From assembly GCF_016307205.1 (NCBI RefSeq), contig NZ_JAEIJD010000013.1, positions 1 through 61,599 of the forward strand: a stretch of DNA of 61,599 nucleotides, read 5' to 3'. Source of the DNA: Pontibaca salina (GTDB lineage Bacteria; Pseudomonadota; Alphaproteobacteria; Rhodobacterales; Rhodobacteraceae). Numbering within the stretch: the first letter of the stretch is position 1; each line of letters begins with the position of its first letter. Of the stretch, positions 34,633 to 44,703 are shown piece by piece. The notes under the pieces are model-generated. The model was not told where the DNA came from. It ran no database searches and worked only from the letters and a program-made list of their open reading frames with translations. Position numbers and translations under genes: made by a program.

Positions 34633-35763
34633 TTAATTTCCGACGCTCGCGGCGTTCTTTACCCCGATGATCGACGGCAACAGGTTGGTGATCACGCGGT
34701 TCCAGCGCGTCAGCGGTGCCGTCGTCACGTAAACCACATCCCTTGGTTGCAAGGTGAAACGTGTACCCAGAAGGAAGGCCACGGGATTGGAGGCATCAAG
34801 CTGATGAACAACAATCCGATCGGGCGTTTCCCGGAACACAAAGATGCCCCGAGCATCGGATTTATTTTTGTCCAGTCCCCCCACACGGGTCAGGGCCTGC
34901 GTCAATGTTACATCGTCTTTACTCAGATCAACGGTCGCAGGCGTTACAAGTTGTCCGAGCAGATAGGCCTCGGCAACCTCCCGTTCGGGAACGTTTACGA
35001 CATCGCCATGCACCATAAGTGGATTGTTGCCACTTGATCCGTGCTCCAAAAAGGCCTCAAGATCGACAGCATACATGGTTCCGCCACGGCGCACGGTCAC
35101 GGCACCCGGATCTGCTTCCTCTGTCAGCCCCCCTGCGGCATCGATCGCTTCCAGCAATGTCATCGGGATATCGCTCAGCGGCAAGCGGCTTGGCGCATTC
35201 ACCTTGCCCGTGACCGATACCGATTGTGAATTATACCCGACCACGCGGACTTCGATTTGCGGATCGGGGATGAATTCTGAAAGGGCGCGCGTCAGGTTCT
35301 TCCGGATCGCATCCGGTGTCAGGCCTTTCGCGGGCATCTGGCCGACGAAGGGATAGAAGAAAGTTCCATCCGCTTTCACCTTGAGGCCGGATTCCTCTGG
35401 TGTGCGCCGGTCCCCGGCCGGCATCGTCAGCTCGGGATGGTCCCAAACGACAATGTCGAGCACATCGCCCGTGCCCACTCGGTAGGTCCAGCCCCCTTGC
35501 GACTTGAGCGTCGTATGCCCGCCGCGGGGGTGCCGGGGCCGGTCATAAGTTGCAATGTTTTGCGCTGTCAGCCGGACGACCTCCACCGAGGTTTCCAGTT
35601 CTTCGATCTCTGCAGCAGCCTCGTTAGCGCGCACCGGGAAAACACTTTGGGCCACATCGCAGGCCGAAAGTCCGATCACCATACCCAGAGCCATGGCCAC
35701 AGAACGGAGGGTTCTCAGGCCACGAAAGGCTCCGCAGCTTCGCTCCGCCCGATTATCTGTCAT
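34633..35763 (-). CDS. wza: Outer-membrane polysaccharide export lipoprotein
   Basis: A 376-residue protein with a lipobox (MVIGLSACD) near residue 35, so it is lipidated on Cys and placed at the outer membrane. The Poly_export/PES domain (YRVGTGDVLDIVVWDHPELT; GTFFYPFVGQMPAKGLTPDAIRKNL) is followed by SLBB-type repeats (VSVTGKVNAPSRLPLSD; LLGQLVTPATVDLSKDD). It forms the octameric channel with Wzc. ATG 35763 gives the normal length; the longer open frame upstream overlaps the 5' gene's flank. Confidence 0.93.
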   Translation of the reverse strand: MTDNRAERSCGAFRGLRTLRSVAMALGMVIGLSACDVAQSVFPVRANEAAAEIEELETSVEVVRLTAQNIATYDRPRHPRGGHTTLKSQGGWTYRVGTGDVLDIVVWDHPELTMPAGDRRTPEESGLKVKADGTFFYPFVGQMPAKGLTPDAIRKNLTRALSEFIPDPQIEVRVVGYNSQSVSVTGKVNAPSRLPLSDIPMTLLEAIDAAGGLTEEADPGAVTVRRGGTMYAVDLEAFLEHGSSGNNPLMVHGDVVNVPEREVAEAYLLGQLVTPATVDLSKDDVTLTQALTRVGGLDKNKSDARGIFVFRETPDRIVVHQLDASNPVAFLLGTRFTLQPRDVVYVTTAPLTRWNRVITNLLPSIIGVKNAASVGN

Positions 35764-35854
35764 ATGCTCTGCAATCCCATCGGTGTTCGTCCGGGTCCGA
35801 ATAAAGGTACAGTTCGCTCCAAACAAGGAATCCCTTTGAATTGCCTGTCCGGCC

Positions 35855-36970
35855 CTACACATTTCTTCCTGCCTCGATCACTTGCCGCCTCTCCCGGCGC
35901 CTTTCCATGCGCGGTAGCAATTTCCGCAGCGCCGGAAACGCCATAAAATAGCTGGAGACGAACAAGGCAGAGAACAGAACCATCGCGATGAAAGCATATA
36001 GCGGCTGGTTCCAAAGCAGCACACCAACGGCAGCTGGTGCCACTATTTTCGGAGCCAGAGCAAGGGTGGTCAACGGATTCGAGATATTTCGCCGCTCGCG
36101 CCCCAGCCAAAGTAGCTCCAGGGCACGCATCATCAACTGGTGTACATGAAGCCGATCCGGTTGCATCTTGGCCTGCTTGCGACTGCGGCGCCGATAGATG
36201 GCAAGCACTGTATCTGCAACCGGCCAAAACACTGTTAGCAATAGGGCCCAAGGCGTCGCTGCCGGCGCCTGGACCAAGATGACAATGCCCAACCAACCCA
36301 ACAAGAAGCCGAGTATATAGGCGCCAGCATCGCCCAAAAAGATAACGCCAGATGGGTAGTTAACGATCCAGAAACCGAATATTCCTGCCGCGAACATCAA
36401 GGCAAGATCAGCAAGATTTCCAAGCCCTGCGGACCGCGCGATAAAGCTCATCGACACGACTGCGGTTATGGCAGTGAAGCCAGCTAAACCATTCACGCCG
36501 TCAATCAGGTTAAACCCATTCGCAAGCCCCGCAGTCACCAGCAAGGTCAACGGGACACCAACCAGCCATAAAGATGCCAGGTGATCGAGTGGCGGAATAC
36601 CCAGCTGAGGCAACCAAATTTTTCCAACACCGATGACTGCAAGACTGGAGAAGATGGCTGCCAGCAGCCGATTGCGAGGACTGACGCCAAATCCTAAATC
36701 TTCAAGCAAGCCGGCGACGAAGACGAAACAGGACGAAAACAAGATGCAGGCGTAGGTTGTTTTCACCTCTCTCGGAGCGAAGTAAAGCACCGCAAGAAGG
36801 GCCGCCAGAATGCTTACGCCGCCGGTTCGCGGTGTCATTCGGGTGTGGGCCGACTGGACTGCTGACATGTCGGCCGGCCGGCCCGCCAAACGGGGCCAGT
36901 GGCGGGCCGCAATGACCATTGCAAAGCAAACCAGAAACGAGGCATTGGTTATCACAAGCTCATGCCACAT
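35855..36970 (-). CDS. WecA/MraY-like sugar-1-phosphate transferase
   Basis: A 371-residue GT4-type membrane enzyme with about ten helices. Signature parts are RMTPRTGGVSIL, GLANGFNLIDGVNGLAGF with the DGVNG metal site, GVIFLGDAGAYILGF, and the cytoplasmic HVHQLMMRALELLWLG loop with the conserved His pair. It moves a sugar-1-phosphate to undecaprenyl phosphate, the first step in making the repeat unit that wza-wzc export. ATG 36970 is taken; an earlier TTG at 36988 is possible. 91 bases separate it from wza. Confidence 0.9.
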   Translation of the reverse strand: MWHELVITNASFLVCFAMVIAARHWPRLAGRPADMSAVQSAHTRMTPRTGGVSILAALLAVLYFAPREVKTTYACILFSSCFVFVAGLLEDLGFGVSPRNRLLAAIFSSLAVIGVGKIWLPQLGIPPLDHLASLWLVGVPLTLLVTAGLANGFNLIDGVNGLAGFTAITAVVSMSFIARSAGLGNLADLALMFAAGIFGFWIVNYPSGVIFLGDAGAYILGFLLGWLGIVILVQAPAATPWALLLTVFWPVADTVLAIYRRRSRKQAKMQPDRLHVHQLMMRALELLWLGRERRNISNPLTTLALAPKIVAPAAVGVLLWNQPLYAFIAMVLFSALFVSSYFMAFPALRKLLPRMERRRERRQVIEAGRNV

Positions 36971-37313
36971 AAAATTCGGCTGTTCCAACGGGATGCACCC
37001 AAATCAATAGTTAACTGAACGATCTCGCTACCGACCACCTGCACCAAGGTCAAGCTGATGCCAAATGTTTGGCCCTAAATGTGGCGATAGACCCGCTATC
37101 GGGGGCTTGCTAAGAACCGGGCCCATCTCTTCACGCTGCTTGCCCTTGGCAATCTTTTTCTGTCGCGAGGGCGGCTGGCGGCGGGTAGTGCCCCCCGGGG
37201 CGTGGTATAATTCGCTCTCCGGCTGGGTGCCGATCCGTGACTCCTGCGCGATGAGATTTGCACCTCTCCGATAGGCCGTATATTTTTACGGCACTATAGT
37301 GGCGGGTGATCAT

Positions 37314-37568
37314 ATGATGCTCGCGACCAAGCGAAAGAACGCCTTGGCGCTTGATGCCGCGGCGCTTGGCGGTGCAAAAGCTCTTGGGGTCGACGTCTCC
37401 GCTGTGGCCGAAGCGGCGCTGATCAAAGCCGTCGCCGAAGCTCAGCACGAGAAATGGCTCGCAGTGAACGCAGATGCATTCGCGTCCCAAGCGCACTGGT
37501 ACACGCGCCATGGGCATCCGCTGGCCGCCATCATGACAGCGCCTGGAGGGTCTTCTTGGAAGATCTAA
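37314..37568 (+). CDS. ccdA: Orphan CcdA-type antitoxin
   Basis: An 84-residue protein like CcdA: KRKNALALDAAALGGAKALGVDVSAVAEAAL is the ribbon-helix-helix part, then AEAQHEKWLAVNADAFASQAHWYTRHGHPLA is the toxin-binding tail. The usual end just after HG-PLA is replaced by a read-through of about 13 residues, and no ccdB toxin follows: the 240 bases after it have no gene. The toxin seems to have been lost. Two ATGs (37314, 37317) are both possible. Confidence 0.8.
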   Translation: MMLATKRKNALALDAAALGGAKALGVDVSAVAEAALIKAVAEAQHEKWLAVNADAFASQAHWYTRHGHPLAAIMTAPGGSSWKI

Positions 37569-37808
37569 CCGACTTTAAGGTCGCAGAATGCAATGGCGTT
37601 ATCATGGTCGTTGGCAAAGCCCCTCGGTGCGCCGCAGGCCTTGGACACCACCAAGTCGATATTGGCTGAATATATTACGTACGCCTCATGCGGCTGCAAG
37701 CGCGACGCGCGCGGAGAAATGGTTGAAAATCAAGGTGCACTTGAGCCGTCATGGATTTAGATTGATCCATGCATAGCCTACCATCCCTGCCGAAAAGTAA
37801 CATACAGA

Positions 37809-38897
37809 ATGCCCGAAATGCCTCAGCTTCCGAAAACCCTGAACACCTATTATGAAACTGCTCGGGAAACCACGAGCATGGAAATGCGGGCGTATTTTCT
37901 TGGCGGAGCGGGGGACGAGCGAACCTTGCGCAGAAATGAAGAGGCATTCCGAGAGGCGCAGATCATACCACGCGTGTTGCAGGCCTTGACCGGCGGATCA
38001 ACTGCAACCTCGCTCTTGGGGCAAAAGCTGGCGTGTCCGGTCCTGGTCGCACCCTTTGCCTATCATTGTCTGCTGGACAGTTCAGGAGAGATTGCAACCG
38101 CCCAAGGTGCCGAGGCTCAGTCGGTCAAGATGATCCTGAGCGCGCAAAGTAGCGTCGATATGAAGGCGGTTCGCTCTGCATCTGACAGCTGCGATTGGTT
38201 TCAACTGGTCTGGATGGGAAGCAGAGAGGCCACGCTTGCCCTTGCCCAGACCGCCTTGGCGGCAGGGTTTCGCACGTTTGTGTTAACGATCGATGCGCCT
38301 GTGCAAGGGGTGCGGGATCGAGAGATCGAGGCCGAGTTCAAATTGCCGCCGGACATAGGAGCAATCAATTTGGCACCGTTTGGTCAACCGCGATTTGCAG
38401 CCCTGAAGGAAGGCGAATCCCTTATTTTCGACCGGATCGCGCACTCCCTGCCAAGCTGGGACGATATCGCGTGGCTGATCGGGACCATATCAGCGCCTGT
38501 TCTGCTGAAAGGCATCCTGCACCCCGATGACGCGGCGCGGGCTGTGGGCATAGGTGCCGCGGGGATTATTGTGTCCAACCATGGCGGGCGCGTGCTGGAT
38601 GGGGCACCGGCGACACTTGAGATGTTGCCCGCCATCGTGAAAAAGGTCGGGCCGGACTATCCTGTATTAATGGATGGAGGCATTCGGCGCGGGGTTGATA
38701 TTCTGGTTGCACTGGCCCTAGGTGCCAAGGCTGTACTTGTCGGGCGACCAATTGTCTGCGGCCTTGCGATAGCAGGATCATTGGGGGTCAGCCATGTGCT
38801 GCGACTTTTGCGCGATGAACTGGAAGTCGCCATGCTGTTGTCCGGTTGCGCCACAATCGGTGACATCACCCAAGATGTGGTTCACCTGAAGCGGTAA
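37809..38897 (+). CDS. FMN-dependent alpha-hydroxy-acid oxidase/dehydrogenase
   Basis: A 362-residue TIM-barrel flavoenzyme of the glycolate oxidase/lactate dehydrogenase family. LLKGILHPDDA carries the FMN-binding Lys, VSNHGGRVLDG the catalytic His and substrate Arg, and VLMDGGIRRGVDILVALALGAKAVLVGRP the phosphate site. The FMN/substrate Tyr in the usual QLY motif is replaced: here it reads FQLVWMG. The enzyme may prefer an unusual hydroxy acid. Its stop overlaps the convergent tonB stop by 16 bases. Confidence 0.9.
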   Translation: MPEMPQLPKTLNTYYETARETTSMEMRAYFLGGAGDERTLRRNEEAFREAQIIPRVLQALTGGSTATSLLGQKLACPVLVAPFAYHCLLDSSGEIATAQGAEAQSVKMILSAQSSVDMKAVRSASDSCDWFQLVWMGSREATLALAQTALAAGFRTFVLTIDAPVQGVRDREIEAEFKLPPDIGAINLAPFGQPRFAALKEGESLIFDRIAHSLPSWDDIAWLIGTISAPVLLKGILHPDDAARAVGIGAAGIIVSNHGGRVLDGAPATLEMLPAIVKKVGPDYPVLMDGGIRRGVDILVALALGAKAVLVGRPIVCGLAIAGSLGVSHVLRLLRDELEVAMLLSGCATIGDITQDVVHLKR

Positions 38898-39727
38898 CGC
38901 AGCGGGATCAGCAACGTGAACTCATCCCCCTCGAGGTAATTTGGCGGAGTGGGCATCTTGTCGATGCTTGCGACCGTCTCCAGGGCCGCGCGGTCAAGCA
39001 CGGGCCAACCAGATGAATCGGCGATTTCTGCAGAAATGACGGCCCCATAGCGATCAAGGGTGAACCGGACCTGCACCTCGCCTTCGATCCGGTCACGACG
39101 GGCTTGGCTTGGATAGGTCTTGGCCCGACTGATCATCAGCACGATGCTCTTTTGCCATTCACGTATTTCGGCGGTCTGTTCCGCTGTCAGGCCCTCGCTG
39201 GAGGCTTCCGCAGTGTCGGCTTCGGTTTCAGCGTGAACGCCAGCGACCGACTGCTCGGACGCGGCGCTGTCTTCCGCGCCAACCTGACTATCCGCCTCGA
39301 TCTGCTCCGGATCGTGCTCGGTCGCGATTTCCGTTGCGATCTCTTCGGTTTGGGCCTCTGGCTCTGGGGCCGCGACACCAAATTTGAGACTGTCATCGTC
39401 GACATCATAAGGGATCTGACTCAGGATCGGCTGCTCGGATTCCTGTGCCGCTTTGACGGCTTCCGGGCTTTCCGTGACTGTCGGTGTTTGCTCGCTTTCT
39501 TCCTGCGCGACGCTTTCTTCTGCCAGCGCCGAGGGGGCGGCGATCACATCGGACAGATCGAACATTATTGCGCCGGTAATCCCCTCTGTTCTGGGCTCTT
39601 CATCCTCTGGGTGTGGCGCTTGGCTCATGATCTGCGCTGGAAATCCGAGATGCAGACCGGCACTGAACATGATTGCGACCAACCAGAACCCAAAGCCGGA
39701 TCTGCGCGCATTATATGTCAAGCTCAT
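38882..39727 (-). CDS. tonB: TonB family energy-transducing protein
   Basis: A 281-residue protein with one N-terminal membrane helix (GFWLVAIMFSAGLHLGFPA), a long acidic Glu/Ala/Gln-rich periplasmic spacer (AEESVAQEESEQTPT and following, unusual in having few Pro-Lys repeats) and a C-terminal TonB domain (YPSQARRDRIEGEVQVRFTLDRYG; LIPLRYRFR). It passes proton-gradient energy from ExbBD to outer-membrane receptors. Start overlaps the exbD stop by one base. Confidence 0.9.
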   Translation of the reverse strand: MSLTYNARRSGFGFWLVAIMFSAGLHLGFPAQIMSQAPHPEDEEPRTEGITGAIMFDLSDVIAAPSALAEESVAQEESEQTPTVTESPEAVKAAQESEQPILSQIPYDVDDDSLKFGVAAPEPEAQTEEIATEIATEHDPEQIEADSQVGAEDSAASEQSVAGVHAETEADTAEASSEGLTAEQTAEIREWQKSIVLMISRAKTYPSQARRDRIEGEVQVRFTLDRYGAVISAEIADSSGWPVLDRAALETVASIDKMPTPPNYLEGDEFTLLIPLRYRFR

Positions 39728-40191
39728 CAGTGATCCACCGCCGGCGGGCTGCCGCCTTCTGCTTGCTCAATTACGGCTTCATCCAATCCGACCAAACCGA
39801 CCTTGAGAAATCCATCGGCTCTAAGGATATTCATCACCCGGATGAATTCACCGTAAGGTACGGATTTATCGGCGCGAATATAAATGCGGGTGTCACGCTT
39901 CTGACGCGTGGCAATACCAACGTCGATATATAGCCTGTCGAAATCCGTTTCGGTTTCACCGACAGAAAGGCTCAGATCGTCAGCGATGGTGATAAATACC
40001 GGATCATCCGCGCGCTGCGGCGCATCGGCGACGGCCACCGGCAGTTCGACCGGGATATCCACAGTCGAAAGTGGAGCCGCGATCATGAAAATGATCAGCA
40101 ACACCAGCATAACGTCGATGAACGGCGTGACATTGATTTCGCTGTTTTCAATCAGATCGTTATCGTCATCTCTGCGTAACCGAGAGGCCAT
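39727..40191 (-). CDS. exbD: ExbD biopolymer transport protein
   Basis: A 154-residue protein with the single membrane helix and conserved Asp in INVTPFIDVMLVLLIIFMI, and a periplasmic domain (YIRADKSVPYGEFIRVMNIL) typical of ExbD/TolR. With ExbB it forms the proton channel for TonB. It lies five bases after exbB. Confidence 0.95.
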   Translation of the reverse strand: MASRLRRDDDNDLIENSEINVTPFIDVMLVLLIIFMIAAPLSTVDIPVELPVAVADAPQRADDPVFITIADDLSLSVGETETDFDRLYIDVGIATRQKRDTRIYIRADKSVPYGEFIRVMNILRADGFLKVGLVGLDEAVIEQAEGGSPPAVDH

Positions 40192-40196
40192 TGCCT

Positions 40197-41033
40197 TTAC
40201 TCCGCAGCCGGGGCGTGGAACATTTCATAAGCATGTGGCTCATGTGCGGCGTGCTCAGACTGTGCGGCTAGGTCGAGGTCACGGGACAGCATGCGTTCCA
40301 CCAGCGCGCCTGCGTCGGACAGCATGATTTTATAACCGCCGATGCCGCGCACCAAAGTGTTATAAAAGATCACCGCTGGAATCGCTGCAACCAGACCGAT
40401 GGCGGTTGCCAACAGGGCTTCGGCAATACCCGGTGCCACGACTGCCAGATTGGTCGTATTGCTATCCGCGATCGCGATAAAGCTGTTCATGATACCCCAG
40501 ACAGTGCCGAACAGCCCGACAAAAGGCGCTGTAGACCCGACAATCGCCAGCACCCCTGCCCCAAGGCTCATGCGCCTTGCAGCCCCTGCCTCTAATCGAA
40601 AGATTTCAGAGCCGACCCGTTCCTTGATGCCTGATTTCATCCCTGCTCCGGCTCCGGATCTGGCACGTTCGCGCTGTGCGGCACGAACCATCTGTCCGAG
40701 AATCCCACCACGGGTGGCAAAACGCGATTCTGCGGCCTTCAATGCGCCCAGCTTGTTCAGCTCACGATAGCGGCGCCGCAGTGTTGTACGCTCCCAGCGC
40801 AGGATCATCAGCTTGGCCGCAAAAATGACCCAGACCAGTGCAGAGGCGAACATCAATGACAGCATGACAGACTTGACGACCCAATCGGCCGCCATGAACA
40901 TGCCCAAGGGCGACATCTGATTCTGCGCCGCCGCGTCAAACAAGGTCATCAGCGGGTCAAGGTCCAGCGCAGTTGCCGGGCTCGCGGTAACAATGCTCGC
41001 AAATGCTGCCGCAAAAAATAATGTATATCTCAT
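40197..41033 (-). CDS. exbB: ExbB/TolQ/MotA-type proton channel subunit
   Basis: A 278-residue protein with a signal peptide ([20 protein letters not shown]) and three membrane segments ([75 protein letters not shown]). The [10 protein letters not shown] and [13 protein letters not shown] motifs are diagnostic. The signal peptide marks the ExbB branch. The order exbB-exbD-tonB on one strand is the usual TonB-energising operon. Confidence 0.95.
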   Translation of the reverse strand: MRYTLFFAAAFASIVTASPATALDLDPLMTLFDAAAQNQMSPLGMFMAADWVVKSVMLSLMFASALVWVIFAAKLMILRWERTTLRRRYRELNKLGALKAAESRFATRGGILGQMVRAAQRERARSGAGAGMKSGIKERVGSEIFRLEAGAARRMSLGAGVLAIVGSTAPFVGLFGTVWGIMNSFIAIADSNTTNLAVVAPGIAEALLATAIGLVAAIPAVIFYNTLVRGIGGYKIMLSDAGALVERMLSRDLDLAAQSEHAAHEPHAYEMFHAPAAE

Positions 41034-41036
41034 ATC

Positions 41037-41720
41037 TCAGGTCTCTGCCCATGTCCGGATCAGGTTGTGGTAAATTCCTGTCAGTCTGACAGTCTCGGCT
41101 GCGTTCGCACCGATTGTGGCACCGAGCGACTGGATGGTCTGATCCAGATCGAACAGGATGCTGCGATGTGCATCTGACCTGATCATGCTCTGCAGCCAGA
41201 AAAACGACGAGACCCGCGCACCGTTCATGACCGGCGTAACCTCGTGCAGGCTGGTCGCGGGATAGAGGATCATATCCCCCGCCGGCAGCTTGACGGTCTG
41301 GGTGCCGTAGTGATCCTCAACCAGCAGTTCGCCACCGTCATATTCCTCGGGCTCGCTTAGAAACAGCGTCATCGACAGATCGGTGCGCAGACGTTCTTGG
41401 GTCAGCGGATTGACCCGGATCGCGTTGTCGATATGGGTCCCGAAGGTTTGCGCCGTTTCATATTTGTTGAACATCGGCGGCAAGATCCGGCTGGGCAGAG
41501 CAGCCGAGATGAACAGCGGTTCTGCGGTCAGTTTTTGCAAGATGAACTGACCCAGTTTCTGGGCGAGATCGGATGTTGGCGGCAATTGTTGGTTCTGCTT
41601 GACCTCTGCGGATTGCACGCCAGCCGTCTTTGATCCGTCTTCCCAGTCTGCCGCATCCAGATGCGTGCGAAACTGTCGAACCTCATCTTTGCTCAGGACG
41701 GCGGGAATAGTGATAAGCAT
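41037..41720 (-). CDS. piuC: PKHD-type Fe(II)/2-oxoglutarate dioxygenase (PiuC/YbiX)
   Basis: A 227-residue hydroxylase. The iron-binding H-x-D appears in FGTHIDNAI near residue 98, the distal His in [13 protein letters not shown] and the 2-oxoglutarate Arg in [13 protein letters not shown]. The C-terminal helical end ([29 protein letters not shown]) is normal for this family. PiuC genes are iron-regulated and sit beside TonB-dependent siderophore receptors, as here, though the exact substrate is not known. It lies three bases before exbB. Confidence 0.93.
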   Translation of the reverse strand: MLITIPAVLSKDEVRQFRTHLDAADWEDGSKTAGVQSAEVKQNQQLPPTSDLAQKLGQFILQKLTAEPLFISAALPSRILPPMFNKYETAQTFGTHIDNAIRVNPLTQERLRTDLSMTLFLSEPEEYDGGELLVEDHYGTQTVKLPAGDMILYPATSLHEVTPVMNGARVSSFFWLQSMIRSDAHRSILFDLDQTIQSLGATIGANAAETVRLTGIYHNLIRTWAET

Positions 41721-41778
41721 AACAACGCCTTGGTTATGGCATGAGCGCCCCGAAGGAAGCCCATGCCAGGTGAAAAAA

Positions 41779-44253
41779 TCAGAACTTTACATCCAGCGCG
41801 ACGGAAACCTCGCGACCGGGCGCCACATATGTGAATGGCGTATCCGAGCGATAGCCAGCATCATAAACGATCTTGTCCGCCACATTCGTGATGCCCACTT
41901 TGAGCAAAGTGTTCTCGGCAACTTCATATTCGCCCAGCAGATCAACGGTCCATGCCGATGGCAATGTCTTGCCGTTCGCATAGGTGCTGCCCAGATCCAT
42001 CCCGCTCTGATAGTTGATCCGCCCGCCCAACATCAGCTTATCGGTGACCTGATATGTGGCGAGAATATTGAACTGTTCATGGGCGATGTTCGCCAGTGAA
42101 AGGCCGATCGCCTCGCTATCCTGGCTTTCCAGAATTTTACTGTTCATAAAGTTGGCGCCACCAAACAGGCTGAGCCGGTCAGTCACGTTGCCCGCAACAC
42201 CCAGTTCCAGACCACGGATGCGATATTTCAAACTGTCATAAGTGACCGCGTCTGAACCTCGTCCAATGTCTTCCCGCGCATTGTCCTTGGTGGTCTGATA
42301 CAAGGCTGCGGTCAGCAGAAGATGGGGGTTCAGCTCGTATTTCAGACCAGCCTCGACCGAGGTGTTCTTTTCCGGTTTCAGGTTCACCCCATTGGTATCC
42401 AGACCGCCATAGAACCCACCGCCCGCTTCGATCTCCTGCCCCATCGGGTTGGACGAAGTGGCCACCGCCGCATAGAGGTTGAGTTGATCATTGACGGCAT
42501 AGGTCGTGCCGAGGTTCCAGTTGAACAGCAGATCGTCGCGGGACAATGAATAGGCGTCATCCCCGCTCCCCCCCGAGCGAGCGATGTCATAGAAATCGAG
42601 ACGGACGCCGCCATTCACGGTCCATGTCGGCGAGAGTTCGACCGTATCCAGCAAGTAAAGCGACGTGGTTTTGACTTCGGTGGTTGTGGCGACGTCACCG
42701 CGCACCGGAGCCTCGCCGCTCCAGCACCCTGCCCCAATAGGATCAGGATTGATCGCAGAAACCGTACATCCCCTTTGACCGGCTGGCGGCAGATAATCTT
42801 CGCTGATCAAATTGGAATAGTTGTATTTTTCGATCTTCTCTCGCGACGCGGCAAGTCCGACGACGAACTGATGCGTCAGGCCGCCAAATTCGGCATCACC
42901 CGAAAGTTCCAGAACGTCCGCAATAACATCGGTCTTTTGACTCCAACTCTTGAAGCTGAGGCCAACTTGCCAATCTGCCGGATCGCTGGAATCGTTGTCG
43001 ATCAACCTGCTCGGCGCGGTCAGCACATAATCGTTCTCGGATCGCCCCGCCCGAAACGTATTGGTCAGTGTCATACCATTGTCGAATTCGTAGATCCCTC
43101 GCAAGGTACCAACGGTTTCTTTGGCAGTCTGGAAATCCCGGCCCGGCACCCCGTAGAACGTTTTGCGATCTATGCCATATTCAGTCACCGGGCCTTTCAC
43201 GCCAAGATCCGGGTTATCAAGGTTAACATAGGGCACGCCCCAGTCCGGGGTCTGGTCGATCTTGGTATAGTTGATATCGGCCTCAAGAGTCAGCGCGTCC
43301 GTTGCCTTGAACCGTGCCGCCAAAGCCGCACCTTGACGGTCGTCCTTAATATGGTCGCGACCCGCCACTTCGCCGTCCTGAAGCAGGGCGTTAAAGCGCA
43401 GCTGAACGCGGTCGCTCATCACCCTGTTCATGTCGATGGTTTGGCGCAGCGTCGCGGCGTCCGAAAACGTCGTTATCGATCGCGTAAAATCCACATCTTG
43501 CGGGCTTTTGGTGACGATATCCAAAGCACCACCTGTCGTGCCACGCCCGCCTACAGTGCCGGCTGGCCCTTTCGCGATTTCAACCTGTTCGGTGTTGAAC
43601 GTATCGGAAATACCGGTGCCGGGTGTGCGGATTCCATCGACATAGACATCGTTATTGGCCTTGAAACCACGGATATAAATATTGTCGCCGAAGGAATTGC
43701 CGCCTTCCCCGAAGCCAAGCGAAATGCCGGGCGTTGTGCGGGCAATCTCGCGCACGCTGGTGGTGCCGGTGGTCTCGATCACATCCTGAGTGATCGCCGT
43801 GACCGTGCGCGGGTTATCCTTTAACGGTCCCGGCATTCTGCTATTGGCGAGGTTGTTCGCCTTGAACGGGGCATCCGGATCCGCATAGCTGTCGCCGCCC
43901 GCCGCAGCTAAGGCCGCTGCCCGCGCGTCTGCTTCAGCGCGCGCCTGCGCTTGGCGCTGCTCCTGCTCGGCGGCCTCCTGCGCGGCACAGACCGGGGTCC
44001 CGGCCAAGGCTGGCGTGCAAATGGACGGCTTTGCGGCGCGTTGCTGTGCAGGCTTGGCTGGCTTGCGAGCCGGCGCTGGTGCCTCGGTTGTTTCGACATC
44101 CACGGTCGGCAGAATGATCAAGTCCTTGTCTTGAGCAGCAGCGCCGGTCGTTAGACAGGCGAGCGCCAAAGACGTCCCGAAACCTCGTACCATAAATGTG
44201 GAGTTTTTACTGCTATTGGTCGCGCAAACGCGGCCCCTAAGTGAATGGCGCAT
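41779..44253 (-). CDS. TonB-dependent siderophore receptor (catecholate, Fiu-like)
   Basis: An 824-residue outer-membrane receptor. The plug domain begins at [17 protein letters not shown] and holds the [21 protein letters not shown] and [26 protein letters not shown] motifs; the 22-strand barrel ends in VSVALDVKF with the terminal Phe. Between the signal peptide and plug is a strange Ala/Gln/Pro-rich stretch ([38 protein letters not shown]). It would import ferric catecholate siderophores using TonB. ATG 44253 follows GAGGGACTG; ATG 44193 gives a cleaner signal peptide. Probably co-regulated with the adjacent piuC-exbBD-tonB genes. Confidence 0.93.
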   Translation of the reverse strand: MRHSLRGRVCATNSSKNSTFMVRGFGTSLALACLTTGAAAQDKDLIILPTVDVETTEAPAPARKPAKPAQQRAAKPSICTPALAGTPVCAAQEAAEQEQRQAQARAEADARAAALAAAGGDSYADPDAPFKANNLANSRMPGPLKDNPRTVTAITQDVIETTGTTSVREIARTTPGISLGFGEGGNSFGDNIYIRGFKANNDVYVDGIRTPGTGISDTFNTEQVEIAKGPAGTVGGRGTTGGALDIVTKSPQDVDFTRSITTFSDAATLRQTIDMNRVMSDRVQLRFNALLQDGEVAGRDHIKDDRQGAALAARFKATDALTLEADINYTKIDQTPDWGVPYVNLDNPDLGVKGPVTEYGIDRKTFYGVPGRDFQTAKETVGTLRGIYEFDNGMTLTNTFRAGRSENDYVLTAPSRLIDNDSSDPADWQVGLSFKSWSQKTDVIADVLELSGDAEFGGLTHQFVVGLAASREKIEKYNYSNLISEDYLPPAGQRGCTVSAINPDPIGAGCWSGEAPVRGDVATTTEVKTTSLYLLDTVELSPTWTVNGGVRLDFYDIARSGGSGDDAYSLSRDDLLFNWNLGTTYAVNDQLNLYAAVATSSNPMGQEIEAGGGFYGGLDTNGVNLKPEKNTSVEAGLKYELNPHLLLTAALYQTTKDNAREDIGRGSDAVTYDSLKYRIRGLELGVAGNVTDRLSLFGGANFMNSKILESQDSEAIGLSLANIAHEQFNILATYQVTDKLMLGGRINYQSGMDLGSTYANGKTLPSAWTVDLLGEYEVAENTLLKVGITNVADKIVYDAGYRSDTPFTYVAPGREVSVALDVKF

Positions 44254-44342
44254 CAGTCCCTCGCTGAGTTTTTCCAAGCTATTGTGCTGGCTGCTCTTGA
44301 CGAGGTTGGCTGGCTTTATCTGGCCCTCCCTATCCCGACTAT

Positions 44343-44355
44343 TTTACTAAGTAAA
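44343..44355. promoter_or_regulatory. Iron-box candidate TTTACTAAGTAAA upstream of the receptor
   Basis: A 13-base palindrome with a single central base, set in AT-rich DNA about 90 bases before the receptor start. Its shape resembles Irr-type or Fur-type iron boxes of alphaproteobacteria. Which regulator binds is not known. Confidence 0.45.
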
Positions 44356-44703
44356 TACCTCTTTAGCCTTTTAGTGGGCATTAGGTCCGCGCGAGACAGG
44401 GGTCAGCAGGCATCAATTGTGCCGTCCCTTCGGGAGGGTTCGATGATTGTACCGTTCGCCGCAATCAGCCCTTGCTAGGCTGAGTGTGTCGCGCCGCGTG
44501 AATCGGGCCAAAACGCGCCCGTCCGTTTCGACTGGCCAAAGCGCAGATGGCTGACCTTGATCCATGCTTCAAAGCCATGCCACGCCGGCAAAGCGCGCCT
44601 CGATCGCAGCTTTGCGCAACCACCGATAGAGCAGCGGTATCCTCGAAAAAACGCATAACCGGGCAGGATGTGATCGCCGATCAAACGGTTCCTACGGGTT
44701 TTC
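44356..44703. other. Intergenic region between receptor and hemP operon
   Basis: About 350 bases between the receptor promoter and the end of the hemP operon, holding only short frames without domains. It includes the 5' part of the receptor promoter region. Confidence 0.4.

Noticed and set aside
42775-43824. A 349-codon plus-strand frame inside the TonB-dependent receptor
   Set aside because: It lies wholly opposite the receptor plug and barrel motifs and has no domain or ribosome site.
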